Positions 15,938 through 24,017 of a DNA stretch of 42,702 nucleotides are shown here, one piece after another. The stretch spans positions 1 through 42,702 of the forward strand of contig JAISIH010000004.1 of NCBI GenBank assembly GCA_031262105.1, written 5' to 3'. The position numbers and the translations under genes were made by a program. The notes under the pieces are model-generated. The model saw only the letters and a program-made list of their open reading frames with translations, searched no databases and was not told the DNA's origin. Origin of the DNA: Ruminococcus sp. Lineage in GTDB: Bacteria > Bacillota > Clostridia > Oscillospirales > Ruminococcaceae. Each line of letters opens with the position of its first letter. The stretch's first letter is position 1.

Positions 15938-15999
15938 TAAAATTAACAGTCATTCTTTTGACGGTGGGGGGAGGGCTTAAGCAATCATTCGGCGCGGCT

Positions 16000-16920
16000 T
16001 TATTCTTTCGGAACGGGGACGTTTTCTAAGATATTTTCGACGGCTTCCGACGTGTTTTTATACGCCGTTTTTCCCTTTTGCGACAGCGTTAAGCGGTGCG
16101 GCAGGGTTACACCGGCGGCGCGTTTTATGTCGTCGGGGGTTACGTATTCACGGTCACGAATTGCCGCGAAGGATTTTGAAACTTTAAGCAAAGTTAAGCT
16201 CCCGCGGGGGCTTATTCCGAGGCGGATTGAGGGGTTATTCCGCGAGGCGGCGGCGATTGCTGTTATATACATACGAAGGCTGTCCGAAACTTTTATAAGC
16301 TTCACCGACTCGATAAGTTTCGCCGCCTCCGACGTCGTTATAACCGGGGAAATTTCAAGCGGCTTAAATTCATTCTGCGATAAAATCTCGAGTTCAGCGG
16401 CAGTGTCGGGATAACCTATCGACATCTTAACCGCGAAACGGTCCATCTGCGCCTCCGGGAGGTGGAATGTTCCATACGTTTCGACAGGGTTTTCGGTCGC
16501 GATAACCATATAGGGGTCGGGGAGGGGGTGCGTATGCCCGTCGAGGGAGATTTGATGTTCTTCCATTATCTCAAGGAGGGCGGATTGCGTCTTCGGGGAA
16601 GCGCGGTTAATTTCGTCCGCAAGCAGAATGTTACAGTCCGCCGCACCGGGCTTAAAGGTCATAATTCCGGTATCTTTTTCAATTATCGAAAAGCCGATAA
16701 TATCGGACGGCATTATATCGGGGGTGAGCTGGAGACGGTTAAAACGCCCGTCAACAGACCTCGCGAGGGCATCCGCAAGCTTCGTTTTTCCGACGCCCGG
16801 CACGTCCTCGATAAGAACATGACCGCCCGCTAAAAAGGCGGCGATAAGTTCTTCAACCGCTTTTCGCTTCCCGAAAATAACGCGCTCAATATTGTCGGTA
16901 ATCTTTTTAATGAGACTCAT
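16000..16920 (-). CDS. MoxR-family AAA+ ATPase
   Basis: A 306-residue chaperone-like ATPase. Walker A is EDVPGVGKTKLADAL near residue 40, Walker B is NILLADEINRASPKTQSALL near 100, with the MoxR-typical MEEHQISLDG and ATENPVETYGTFHLPEAQMD blocks and a C-terminal lid. The ATG at 16920 is chosen because it overlaps the end of the upstream gene in the usual coupled manner; a longer start at 16950 lies inside that gene. It probably remodels or activates the DUF58/transglutaminase partners. Confidence 0.94.
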   Translation of the reverse strand: MSLIKKITDNIERVIFGKRKAVEELIAAFLAGGHVLIEDVPGVGKTKLADALARSVDGRFNRLQLTPDIMPSDIIGFSIIEKDTGIMTFKPGAADCNILLADEINRASPKTQSALLEIMEEHQISLDGHTHPLPDPYMVIATENPVETYGTFHLPEAQMDRFAVKMSIGYPDTAAELEILSQNEFKPLEISPVITTSEAAKLIESVKLIKVSDSLRMYITAIAAASRNNPSIRLGISPRGSLTLLKVSKSFAAIRDREYVTPDDIKRAAGVTLPHRLTLSQKGKTAYKNTSEAVENILENVPVPKE

Positions 16921-17251
16921 TTTTTCGTTTCTCCGCGATACGCAAAGCAATTCCGCTGATAATATATCCGCCGCCGAACCCGACAGCTAAGATTAAAAAG
17001 TTATCGAGTGTAAAAAGCCCTTTCCCCTCGGGCGTAACCTTTATTTCCGATGATAAAAGCGCGGAAGCATCAACGGCAGTTTCTGTCACTGTCTCCTCCG
17101 CAGAAGCTTCAAGAAGCCCGAACGGAAATACGATAACAAGCCCGGCAATAACAACAAGGGCGATTAAAAAGGTTATAATCCGCATATGAGTCTTCTTTTT
17201 CGATACAAATCCGGTTTTCAAGGCCGGCTTTTGATTACGTTTTTTTGCCAC
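16907..17251 (-). CDS. Small membrane protein heading the MoxR operon
   Basis: A 114-residue protein with a basic start (AKKRNQKPALKTGFVSKKK), a membrane helix at about 24-45, an extracytoplasmic acidic loop, and a second helix at about 82-104 ending in a charged KRKNESH tail. It overlaps moxR by 14 bp. The family was not recognised; position suggests a membrane partner for the MoxR/DUF58/transglutaminase system. Confidence 0.82.
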   Translation of the reverse strand: MAKKRNQKPALKTGFVSKKKTHMRIITFLIALVVIAGLVIVFPFGLLEASAEETVTETAVDASALLSSEIKVTPEGKGLFTLDNFLILAVGFGGGYIISGIALRIAEKRKNESH

Positions 17252-17275
17252 GTTTTAAGGTTTCCTTTTCACTAA

Positions 17276-17304
17276 TTTATAATAGTATAACAGATTATTT
17301 CCAA
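17276..17304 (-). promoter_or_regulatory. Probable promoter of the MoxR operon
   Basis: Minus strand TTGGAA (17299-17304), 17 bases, TATAAA (17276-17281). An overlapping TATACT at 17284-17289 is an alternative -10 box, so the exact start is uncertain. Confidence 0.5.
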
Positions 17305-17370
17305 AAAGAAAAGCTAAATAAATAAACAATTTGTAAAGGATTTTATTCGACATTTTCCAAGAGTTTAATA

Positions 17371-17379
17371 TGGTATAAT
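17371..17379 (+). promoter_or_regulatory. Extended -10 promoter of the Noc/ParB-like gene
   Basis: TGGTATAAT at 17371-17379 is an extended -10 element; no good -35 box is at 17 bases (CATTTT at 17351). Expected start is near 17386, giving a very short leader with GGAGG at 17392-17396. Confidence 0.6.
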
Positions 17380-17407
17380 ATAACAAAAAATCGGAGGAAG
17401 TTTTAAT

Positions 17408-18262
17408 ATGCCTATATTTTCAAATTTAACGAATAAAAACCGCGTTTTGCCGCAAAAAAACCTTCCGGAAGTCGTTAACAAGGTCGTTAATATCGGCGTC
17501 GAAAGAATAAGCCCGAACGCCTATCAGCCGAGACAGGTTTTCGGCGCGGACATTGCGGAACTTGCCGAATCTATCCGACAAAACGGAATTTTACAGCCCC
17601 TGACCGTCCGCGAAAGCTTTAACGCCGGTACATACGAACTTATCGCCGGGGAACGCCGCCTTCGCGCCGCGAAGCTTGCGGGGCTTAATGAAGTGCCTTG
17701 CATAATCCTTGAAATGAGTGACCGCAACTCGGCGGTTATGGCACTTGTCGAAAATATCCAGCGCAAAGACCTCTGCTTTTTTGACGAAGCGGCGGCAATC
17801 GCGAAGCTTATCGAAATCTACGGCTTAACCCAAGAAGAAGCGGCATTAAGGCTCGGGAAATCACAGCCGACCGTCGCGAATAAACTGCGGCTTCTGCGAT
17901 TATCCGACACCGAACGCGCTAAGATAACCGAATACGGTTTAACCGAACGCCACGCAAGGGCTTTGCTGAAACTCACCGCCACTGACGAACGCCTTGAAGC
18001 GATTGAAAACATACGCCTTAAGAAGCTTAATGTGGAACAGACCGAGCGGATGATCGAGGGGATAATCATAAGGCGCGAAGAGAGCGTTAAGACAAGCGAT
18101 ATGGTGCGGCGTTCGAGCGTGCTTTTTCGGGACGTGCGGCTTTTTGTGAACACGATAACCCACGCCGTTGACGTTATGCGTGCCGCCGGAATCAACGCCG
18201 AAATGGAAAAAACCCAACGCGACGGCTATATTGAGGTTGTGACGAAAATACCGACCAATTAG
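17408..18262 (+). CDS. noc: ParB/Noc-like CTPase, probable nucleoid occlusion protein
   Basis: A 284-residue ParB-family protein. The N-terminal CTP-binding domain shows NAYQPRQVF and the arginine patch GERRLRAAK (about residues 85-93), followed by NIQRKDLCFFDEA and the helix-turn-helix GLTQEEAALRLGKSQPTVAN (about 137-156) that reads a parS/NBS-like site. There is no ParA gene next to it, which favours a Noc-type or secondary ParB over a plasmid partition protein. C-terminal residues (about 230-280) would form the dimer domain. The single gene has its own promoter and terminator. Confidence 0.85.
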   Translation: MPIFSNLTNKNRVLPQKNLPEVVNKVVNIGVERISPNAYQPRQVFGADIAELAESIRQNGILQPLTVRESFNAGTYELIAGERRLRAAKLAGLNEVPCIILEMSDRNSAVMALVENIQRKDLCFFDEAAAIAKLIEIYGLTQEEAALRLGKSQPTVANKLRLLRLSDTERAKITEYGLTERHARALLKLTATDERLEAIENIRLKKLNVEQTERMIEGIIIRREESVKTSDMVRRSSVLFRDVRLFVNTITHAVDVMRAAGINAEMEKTQRDGYIEVVTKIPTN

Positions 18263-18271
18263 CGGGGACGC

Positions 18272-18336
18272 CCCCGCCGGCTTGCCGCCGCGCATAGTCA
18301 AAACCATGCCTACGCAAAAATGCGGCGGGGTTTTTC
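18272..18336 (+). terminator. Terminator after the Noc/ParB-like gene
   Basis: CCCCGCCG (18272-18279) pairs with CGGCGGGG (18323-18330), with a further inner pairing of CGCCG/CGCA and TGCGGCG, followed by TTTTT. It lies between the convergent noc and patatin genes and may act on both. Confidence 0.7.
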
Positions 18337-18342
18337 GTGAAA

Positions 18343-19179
18343 CTATTCTAAAAACGCTTTTATCTCATCTATCCGCGCCGCCCCCGCATCCTTCCCCATC
18401 TGCCAGACTTCGCGCATGGTGTCGGTGTTCTTTTCAAAGCTGTTGAGGCTAAAGGCAGGGCGAAAGACTATCGCCTTGCCGCTTTTTTCGAGGGCATTTA
18501 TATGCTGTATTTGCAAATTATAAACTTTATATCGGGTGAGGAAAAGCTCTTCAAGCGCAGGGTAACGCCGTTTGGTAAGCTTCGCCGTCATAACATACGA
18601 AGCCTTTAATTTCCTGACATAACCTTCGGGGTTCGTTAAAATTATGACAAGCTTTTCACAGCCGTCATTAATCGCCTTAGCGTACGGAACAGGGCAGCGC
18701 AAACCGCCGTCATAAAATTCCTCACCGAAAAGCTTTATCGGCGGGAAATATATCGGCAACGCGCAGGAAGCGCGGAGAATATCCCAAGTTTTGTTGTCCG
18801 CAAGCTCGTTAAGATAAACCATCTTTCCGGTTTTCGCCGACGTAACCCCCGCGATAAGCGTGCCTTTATACTGCAAAAAAGTCTCGTAATCGAACGGCAC
18901 AAGTTCATTCGGAATGGTATTAAACGCAAAATCAAGCCCGAAATACGCGCCGTCTTTGAGGAAATTTTGCATACTCATATAGCGAGGGTCGTTGCGGTAT
19001 TTTTGCAGATACAGAAGCGTTCGCCCGTACTGTTTCGAGACGTACGAAACGGCATTCGCTATCCCCGCCGAAACCCCGATTATGTACGGGAATTCGATTC
19101 CCGCTTCAAGGAATGCATCCATTACCCCCGCAGAAAATAATCCCCGGAGTGTTCCGCCCTCAAGTACCAACCCTGTCAT
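18343..19179 (-). CDS. Patatin-like phospholipase
   Basis: A 278-residue serine acyl hydrolase. The oxyanion loop is LEGGTLRGLF at residue 5, the nucleophile elbow GVSAG is near residue 38, and the dyad Asp is in YDGGLRCPVPYAKA near 155. No signal peptide, so it acts in the cytoplasm or at the inner membrane face. This short form is common in Firmicutes and resembles the YlbK/YchK group. Its start codon directly follows the tyrA stop (1 bp), so the two are co-translated. Confidence 0.92.
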   Translation of the reverse strand: MTGLVLEGGTLRGLFSAGVMDAFLEAGIEFPYIIGVSAGIANAVSYVSKQYGRTLLYLQKYRNDPRYMSMQNFLKDGAYFGLDFAFNTIPNELVPFDYETFLQYKGTLIAGVTSAKTGKMVYLNELADNKTWDILRASCALPIYFPPIKLFGEEFYDGGLRCPVPYAKAINDGCEKLVIILTNPEGYVRKLKASYVMTAKLTKRRYPALEELFLTRYKVYNLQIQHINALEKSGKAIVFRPAFSLNSFEKNTDTMREVWQMGKDAGAARIDEIKAFLE

Positions 19180-19180
19180 A

Positions 19181-20005
19181 TTAAATCACAACCGTTTCTT
19201 CCTTTAATATTCTGCCCACGCGCAAGAATTCATGAAGCTCGTTGAAATTGTCGTTATCAAGGCAATTTTTATATTCGGTGAGGTGTTTTATAATCTCGGA
19301 AATCTCACACGACAGCGCGGCTTTATTCGCCAAAAAAAGCGGCGTCCACATATCTTCGTTGAGTTTCGCAACCCGAGTTAAATCAAGGAAGCTCCCCGCC
19401 GAAAAACCTAACTGACGAAGGTGCGTTGGGCTTTTTATATATGCGGACGAAACGATATGCGCAAGCTGTGAACTATACGCGATTATCTCGTCATGTTCCG
19501 CCGGGGTTGCGCGGACGACCTTCTTAAACTGCATTGTGTACGCCAAATCTTCCATGAGGTTAACGCATTTTTCGGAAGAAAACTTTGTCGGGGTTATGAT
19601 AAAACTCGCGGTATCAAAGAGGGTGTCGAGGGAATATTCATAGCCCGAAAATTCCCGCCCCGCCATAGGGTGTGTCCCGATAAAATTAACCCCGCGAGCA
19701 AAGAGAGCCGTATCAACATTATCGACAATATAACCCTTTACGCCGCAGACGTCGGAAACTATCGACGCGTGTTTATATTCATGTTCAAGGATATAAGAGA
19801 CGGTTGCTTCCGGATAAAGGCAGACAAAGGTTATGTCCGCAAGGCGCGTGTCGTCGATATTTGTATCAATCGCGCCCTGTGAAAGCGCAAGCTCGATCGT
19901 CTCTTTATTTGTATCAATGCCGTTTATGATGTGGTTGGTGTGCTTTTTAAGGGTTTTGGCAAGCGACCCGCCGATAAGCCCAAGCCCTACTATTGTAATT
20001 CTCAT
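19181..20005 (-). CDS. tyrA: Prephenate dehydrogenase
   Basis: A 274-residue NAD-dependent enzyme converting prephenate to 4-hydroxyphenylpyruvate in tyrosine synthesis. The Rossmann motif IVGLGLIGGSLAKTL is at residues 4-18 and the substrate block GTHPMAGREFSGYEYS with catalytic His is near 112-127. No chorismate mutase or ACT domain is fused. It lies 18 bp behind the PIN toxin gene with no terminator, and no separate promoter was seen, so it may be read from the TA promoter. Other shikimate-pathway genes are absent from the window. Confidence 0.93.
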   Translation of the reverse strand: MRITIVGLGLIGGSLAKTLKKHTNHIINGIDTNKETIELALSQGAIDTNIDDTRLADITFVCLYPEATVSYILEHEYKHASIVSDVCGVKGYIVDNVDTALFARGVNFIGTHPMAGREFSGYEYSLDTLFDTASFIITPTKFSSEKCVNLMEDLAYTMQFKKVVRATPAEHDEIIAYSSQLAHIVSSAYIKSPTHLRQLGFSAGSFLDLTRVAKLNEDMWTPLFLANKAALSCEISEIIKHLTEYKNCLDNDNFNELHEFLRVGRILKEETVVI

Positions 20006-20023
20006 GGTTTAACCTGCTTTTGA

Positions 20024-20434
20024 TTATATGTATAGGTCTAAAAATTCATTTACTGTGAGGATCTGCGGGCGTTCAATATTAAGCCCGAAAAAATCTTTAT
20101 CGCCCGTAATTAAAACATCGGCATCGGCGAAAATTGCCGAGGCTAAGATGGGGTTATCCTTTTTATCGCGGAGGGATATTTCGCCTAATATTTCATCAAT
20201 AACATTTTGTGCCGGAGTAAAAATCTGCGTGAATTTTATACGCATTAAAAATTCGTCAACGTTACCGACTAAATGCGGAAATTTACGCCCTAAAACGTCT
20301 GCCAGTTCAATTAAGCTGTAAGAGCAGATTAGAACATTATATTTCTTGCATAGGTCAAGGAAAAACTTATTTATGCTTTTATCAGGGAATACAAAAGCAG
20401 ATATCAGGATATTTGTATCAATCAATATATCCAT
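20024..20434 (-). CDS. PIN-domain toxin (VapC-like, COG1569-type)
   Basis: A 136-residue putative RNase. Acidic residues expected of a PIN active site are in MDILIDTNILISAF (Asp), SLIELADVL (Glu), KKDNPILASAIFADAD (Asp) and LITGDKDFF (Asp). The family is the longer PIN_3 type, usually annotated as a toxin component. It overlaps the antitoxin gene by 17 bp. The toxin substrate (tRNA, rRNA or mRNA) is unknown. Confidence 0.9.
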   Translation of the reverse strand: MDILIDTNILISAFVFPDKSINKFFLDLCKKYNVLICSYSLIELADVLGRKFPHLVGNVDEFLMRIKFTQIFTPAQNVIDEILGEISLRDKKDNPILASAIFADADVLITGDKDFFGLNIERPQILTVNEFLDLYI

Positions 20435-20693
20435 ATTTTTTCCCCATTTCTCGTCTTATTTCCCGACAGTACGCGATAACGTCTTCTTCGCTTTTCCAGC
20501 CTACCCGCTCTGCTTCGCCTTCAAAAGCTTTTTGAACCTCTTCTAATGCGGTAAGCGCAGAATTTTTAACAACCATCTTCCCGTCTTCCTCAACAAAAGT
20601 AACCCTGTCGCCCTCGCGAAGGTTTAATTTTTTTCTTATCGGAACAGGAATGGTAATCTGATAGTTTTGTTTAACCTTTGCGGAATCTAACAT
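20418..20693 (-). CDS. AbrB/MazE-type antitoxin (VapB-like)
   Basis: A 91-residue protein with an N-terminal swapped-hairpin DNA-binding domain (QNYQITIPVPIRKKLNLREG, then DRVTFVEEDGKMVVK) and a helical C-terminus (EVQKAFEGEAERVG) for binding the PIN toxin. It should autorepress the promoter at 20722-20750 together with the toxin. GGGGGAG provides the ribosome binding site. Confidence 0.92.
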   Translation of the reverse strand: MLDSAKVKQNYQITIPVPIRKKLNLREGDRVTFVEEDGKMVVKNSALTALEEVQKAFEGEAERVGWKSEEDVIAYCREIRREMGKKYGYID

Positions 20694-20721
20694 AAAAATC
20701 TCCCCCTTGGTTTATATTTAT

Positions 20722-20750
20722 AGTATACACTTAAATTTAGGATATGTCAA
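20722..20750 (-). promoter_or_regulatory. Promoter of the VapBC-like pair and probably tyrA-patatin
   Basis: Minus strand TTGACA (20745-20750), 17 bases, TATACT (20722-20727). No terminator is visible between the toxin, tyrA and the patatin gene. Confidence 0.85.
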
Positions 20751-20765
20751 GTAATTATTACAACA

Positions 20766-20799
20766 ACAAAAAAGAGACCCCTTTACGGAGTCTCTTTTT
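20766..20799 (-). terminator. Terminator of the 208-aa surface protein gene
   Basis: AAAAAGAGAC (20769-20778) pairs with GTCTCTTTTT (20790-20799); CC and GG extend the stem past one mismatch. On the minus strand it is followed by a T run, 16 bases beyond the stop. Confidence 0.88.
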
Positions 20800-20814
20800 C
20801 AGTTAAGTTAAAGC

Positions 20815-21441
20815 TTACTTTCTTTTACGGGAAGCAACTGCGCCGATAACTGCGAGAGCCATTACGGAGCCGAGAACGATAACGGGAACGTTACCTGTTG
20901 CAGGAGCTGTTGTAGCAGCAGCTGCGCCGCCTACGCCGGAAACTGTGAAGTCACAAGAGAAGTTTTCAACCTTGATCTTATTGCCGTCAGCGTCGAGAAG
21001 ACCATAAAGCTGACCAACCATCTTGAGGTTTTCGGCGGGGAGCATATTGTTAGCTTCGTTCCATACGTTGAAGATTTGGAACATGAATGTGCCGTCATCG
21101 CCGACAAGAGTCATGGAATCCTTAGCGAGGGGATATTCAACGCCGTTAATCTTGAAGGATTTAACGGTTACGGTAGCACCCTTGTATTCTTCGGGAGCGG
21201 ATTGTGTGTAGTCAGCCATGAAGTAGCCCCACTCGTTCGAGCCGTCTTCGGAAACGTCGAGGGTTACGCTGTAGTCGCCGTCGCCGTTAAGGTCAACGGT
21301 TGTGATTACATCAACCCAGCTCGGGTCGCCCTTTGCGTACATGATCATGGATACGGGTTCAGCCGCACTTGCGGAGAATGCCATAGTGGAGAGCATGATT
21401 GCAGATGCCGCTACAGCAGCGATGATTTTCTTGAAATTCAT
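20815..21441 (-). CDS. Small cell-surface protein with a TGN-type C-terminal anchor
   Basis: A 208-residue exported protein. The signal peptide begins MNFKKIIAAVAASAIML and ends near SASAA. The mature part is acidic and beta-rich (VTLDVSEDGSNEWGYFMADY, FKINGVEYPL), carbohydrate-binding-like in look but not assigned. The C-terminus reads PATGNVPVIVLGS, a hydrophobic helix, and ASRKRK, i.e. a sortase-like or membrane anchor of the same type as the 793-aa protein. The start at 21441 has GGAGGAAT upstream; the longer frame to 21480 lacks a site. It has its own promoter and terminator. Confidence 0.88.
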   Translation of the reverse strand: MNFKKIIAAVAASAIMLSTMAFSASAAEPVSMIMYAKGDPSWVDVITTVDLNGDGDYSVTLDVSEDGSNEWGYFMADYTQSAPEEYKGATVTVKSFKINGVEYPLAKDSMTLVGDDGTFMFQIFNVWNEANNMLPAENLKMVGQLYGLLDADGNKIKVENFSCDFTVSGVGGAAAATTAPATGNVPVIVLGSVMALAVIGAVASRKRK

Positions 21442-21528
21442 AATATGTATTCCTCCAAAATTTATAATAATTTTTAACAAATTATTTACGATTTTTACAA
21501 GGGCATTGCTTAATAGGTTTGCAATATC

Positions 21529-21557
21529 ATTATAACACTTGCTTCAACGAAAAGCAA
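21529..21557 (-). promoter_or_regulatory. Promoter of the 208-aa surface protein gene
   Basis: Minus strand TTGCTT (21552-21557), 17 bases, TATAAT (21529-21534). The leader would be about 80 nt. Confidence 0.7.
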
Positions 21558-21604
21558 TGTAAAAGATAAACAATAATTTTGCGAATATTTTGTTTAATAT
21601 ATAC

Positions 21605-21639
21605 AAAAGAGCCGTACTATTATATAGCACAGCTCTTTA
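21605..21639 (-). terminator. Hairpin terminator of the HtrA gene
   Basis: AAAGAGC (21606-21612) pairs with GCTCTTT (21632-21638), with partial inner pairing; 7 bases after the stop on the minus strand, followed by TTTTG. Confidence 0.7.
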
Positions 21640-21645
21640 TTAATG

Positions 21646-22935
21646 TTAAAGTGTAACCGTTACCTCTTCGTTGCCTTCTTCGCGGGCAATTGTCAGTTTA
21701 ATTGTCTCGCCGGGTTTGTGCGTGTTTTTGATTTCGGTTAGATCCGTCATTGTCTTGACGTCTTTTCCGTCAGCCTTTATGATAATGTCGCCGGGGGCAA
21801 GCCCTGCTTTGTCCGCGCCGCCGCCCTTTTCAACCGTCTCGATTAAAATGCCTTCGGTTACGGGCAAGCCGTAATAACGCGCCGTTGTTGCGTTGAGGTT
21901 AGAGCCGGAGATGCCGATTACGGGGGTCGAACCGTCGCTGTTATAAGCTCCGACCGTCATAAGCTCGCTTATAATCGGCATAGCCGTGGAAATCGGAATC
22001 GCGAAGCCGAAGCCTTCAACCGTGGTTGAAACAAGCTTTGCGGAGGTTATCCCGACAACGTTCCCGGAAGCGTCGATAAGCGGACCGCCGGAGTTGCCCG
22101 GGTTAATTTCAGCGGTAGTCTGAATAAGCGCGATAGTCTGGTTTTCGCCGTTTTGCATCTCAATGCCTATGTCGCGGTCAAGCCCGGAGATTATCCCGTC
22201 CGAAGCCGAAAGCCCCACGCCGAGAGGATAACCGAGAGTATAACACGACTCGCCGATCTCAAGCTTAGAGGAATCGCCCACCTTCGCGGGGGTTAAGCCT
22301 TTTCCGTCAATCTTTAGTACCGCAAGGTCTGTTGTTGTGTCAACTCCGATAATCTTCGCGGCGTAATCCTTCGTTTCGCCCTTTTCGTTCGTGAGGCTGA
22401 CGGTTATGTCGTTCGCGTCAACGACTTCGACGCGATAAGAGCCGCCGAAACCGAACCCGAACATCGAAAACGGGTTTTGCGAATTGCCTGTTCCGCCGTC
22501 ATAGACCGGCTGTTGAGTCTGAATAACATGGGCATTTGTTACAATATAACCGTCCGCACTCATTACAATGCCTGTGCCGCCGCCGACCTTCTGCCCCTCA
22601 AGCTTCGCGGTTACAAACGCAACCGACGGCTTAACTGTGGCAAGCATAGCCGGAACGCTGTCATAAGCGATGCTGTCAGACTGCATTAAAACAATTGAAT
22701 CTTTCGAGTCCGTTTCGGGCTTAACCGCAGTTTCCGCTTCACTGTCTTTGGCAATAACCGAAACGGTATCGGCATCACCCAAAATTGAGTTAACGGCAAA
22801 TGCGCCGCCCGCACCGGACGCCCCGCCAACGACTATAATTGCAACGGCGGCGGCAATGTATTTCCCAAAATTACTGCGCTTTTTCTTCAGATTTTCGGGA
22901 ATTTCTTCAAATCTTTCAAGTTTAATTTCATCCAT
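21646..22935 (-). CDS. HtrA/DegP-family trypsin-like serine protease with PDZ domain
   Basis: A 429-residue membrane-anchored quality-control protease. A single membrane helix lies at about residues 25-48 (IAAAVAIIVVGGASGAGGAF). The triad is visible: His in IVTNAHVIQ, Asp in TTDLAVLKIDG, Ser in INPGNSGGPLID. A PDZ domain (about 345-425; ETVEKGGGADKAGLAPGDII) follows. The Gly/Phe-rich insert FSMFGFGFGGSYR sits before the Asp. The ATG at 22935 has AGAAGG upstream, while the extended frame to 22983 has none. Single-gene unit facing the vWA/TA operon. Confidence 0.94.
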   Translation of the reverse strand: MDEIKLERFEEIPENLKKKRSNFGKYIAAAVAIIVVGGASGAGGAFAVNSILGDADTVSVIAKDSEAETAVKPETDSKDSIVLMQSDSIAYDSVPAMLATVKPSVAFVTAKLEGQKVGGGTGIVMSADGYIVTNAHVIQTQQPVYDGGTGNSQNPFSMFGFGFGGSYRVEVVDANDITVSLTNEKGETKDYAAKIIGVDTTTDLAVLKIDGKGLTPAKVGDSSKLEIGESCYTLGYPLGVGLSASDGIISGLDRDIGIEMQNGENQTIALIQTTAEINPGNSGGPLIDASGNVVGITSAKLVSTTVEGFGFAIPISTAMPIISELMTVGAYNSDGSTPVIGISGSNLNATTARYYGLPVTEGILIETVEKGGGADKAGLAPGDIIIKADGKDVKTMTDLTEIKNTHKPGETIKLTIAREEGNEEVTVTL

Positions 22936-23048
22936 AATATAAAACCTTCTTTCGTTTGGTGTCTGTAATACAGTATAATACACTATTGTGAAAAGTGAGT
23001 GTAATTAAATTGAAAAAACATTAAAAGAAAATTGAAATAAATATGGTA

Positions 23049-23077
23049 TTGACAAATTAAATTATATATACTATAAT
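23049..23077 (+). promoter_or_regulatory. Promoter of the vWA/TA operon
   Basis: TTGACA (23049-23054), 17 bases, TATAAT (23072-23077). It is the only clear promoter before the run of seven plus-strand genes ending at 25453. Confidence 0.85.
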
Positions 23078-23111
23078 AATAGTAAATTAACTTACAAGGA
23101 GCATAATACAT

Positions 23112-23750
23112 ATGTCTGAATTTACGCGCAGATTGCCGGTATATCTGCTTTTGGATATAAGCGGAAGTATGCAGGGGGAGCCTATAGAGGCGCTCAAAAA
23201 CGGCATTTCCGCGCTTTTAACGGAGCTTAAATCCGACCCGCAGGCTCTCGAGACCGCCTATCTGTCGGTTATAACCTTCAATTCGACCGCAAGGCAGTTA
23301 ACACCCCTTACGGAGCTTATGCTTTTTACCGAGCCGGAACTTCGCGCGGCGGGCGCAACCGCGCTTGGGGCGGCGTTGTCGCTCTTGGCGGAATGTATCG
23401 AATTCGAGGTAAAAAAATCCTCCCCGACACAAAAAGGGGATTGGAAGCCGCTTGTGTTTATCCTAACGGACGGCGCCCCGACAGATGATTGGCAAGGCGG
23501 GCTTTCCGCGCTTCGCAGGGCAGGCGCGGCGAACATTATCGCTTGTGCGGCGGGAGCAGTCGCCGACACAAAGGTGTTAAAAGAGATAACCCCGAACGTT
23601 GTCATGATGAACAGCAGCGGCGCGGGAGACTTAGCAAGGTTTTTCACATGGGTTTCGGCATCGGTGAAGATAACATCAAAAGCCTTCGACGCAAAACCCG
23701 GCGGCTTAGAACTTCCGCCGCCTCCGCAAGGGTTTATTATTGTGCCGTGA
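23112..23750 (+). CDS. TerY-like von Willebrand factor A domain protein
   Basis: A 212-residue cytoplasmic vWA protein. The metal-ion-dependent adhesion site is complete: LLLDISGSMQG (residues 12-22), the Thr in GATALGAAL, and the Asp in ILTDGAPTDDW. The C-terminal ELPPPPQGF tail is typical of TerY-type proteins of tellurite-resistance/stress loci, though no TerD, PP2C or kinase partner is present. AGGAG precedes the ATG. Its stop is 9 bases before the antitoxin start, which carries its own GGAGGG site, so it heads a TA operon. Confidence 0.88.
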   Translation: MSEFTRRLPVYLLLDISGSMQGEPIEALKNGISALLTELKSDPQALETAYLSVITFNSTARQLTPLTELMLFTEPELRAAGATALGAALSLLAECIEFEVKKSSPTQKGDWKPLVFILTDGAPTDDWQGGLSALRRAGAANIIACAAGAVADTKVLKEITPNVVMMNSSGAGDLARFFTWVSASVKITSKAFDAKPGGLELPPPPQGFIIVP

Positions 23751-23759
23751 GGAGGGAAT

Positions 23760-24017
23760 ATGGTTAAAGATGATATTGTACCGATAATAATAAAAAACAA
23801 CAGATATTTAGACAGAATTGAACGCGGCATAAGACAGCTTGAAGCCGGCAAGGGCGTTGTGCATGACATAATCGAAATTGACGACGAAGATGAATACGAA
23901 GTCAAAACACGCCCGACGCTCGAAGAAATATACAAAGAATACGGCTTTGACGGAAAAAAGCCCGAAAAAGAAGAAGTCGATTGGGGCGGATTTGTCGGCA
24001 AGGAGGTTGCTTGGTGA
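23760..24017 (+). CDS. Putative antitoxin of the downstream PIN toxin
   Basis: An 85-residue protein directly before the PIN gene, sharing the last bases (TGGTGA: stop TGA, next start GTG). It has an N-terminal helical segment (RIERGIRQLEAGKGVVHDII) and the acidic, Trp-rich tail EEVDWGGFVGKEVAW, which resembles the DWG-P-G-E-W tails of MazE/AbrB-type or related clostridial antitoxins. No clear DNA-binding fold is recognised at the N-terminus. Role as antitoxin is inferred from overlap and the tail. Confidence 0.72.
   Translation: MVKDDIVPIIIKNNRYLDRIERGIRQLEAGKGVVHDIIEIDDEDEYEVKTRPTLEEIYKEYGFDGKKPEKEEVDWGGFVGKEVAW

Noticed and set aside
17408-18262. ParB as a sign of a plasmid or integrated element
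   Set aside because: No ParA, replication or mobilisation gene nearby; a chromosomal Noc-like role fits better.
23112-23750. A full tellurite-resistance (ter) system
   Set aside because: Only the TerY-like vWA gene is present; no TerC/TerD or kinase/phosphatase partners.
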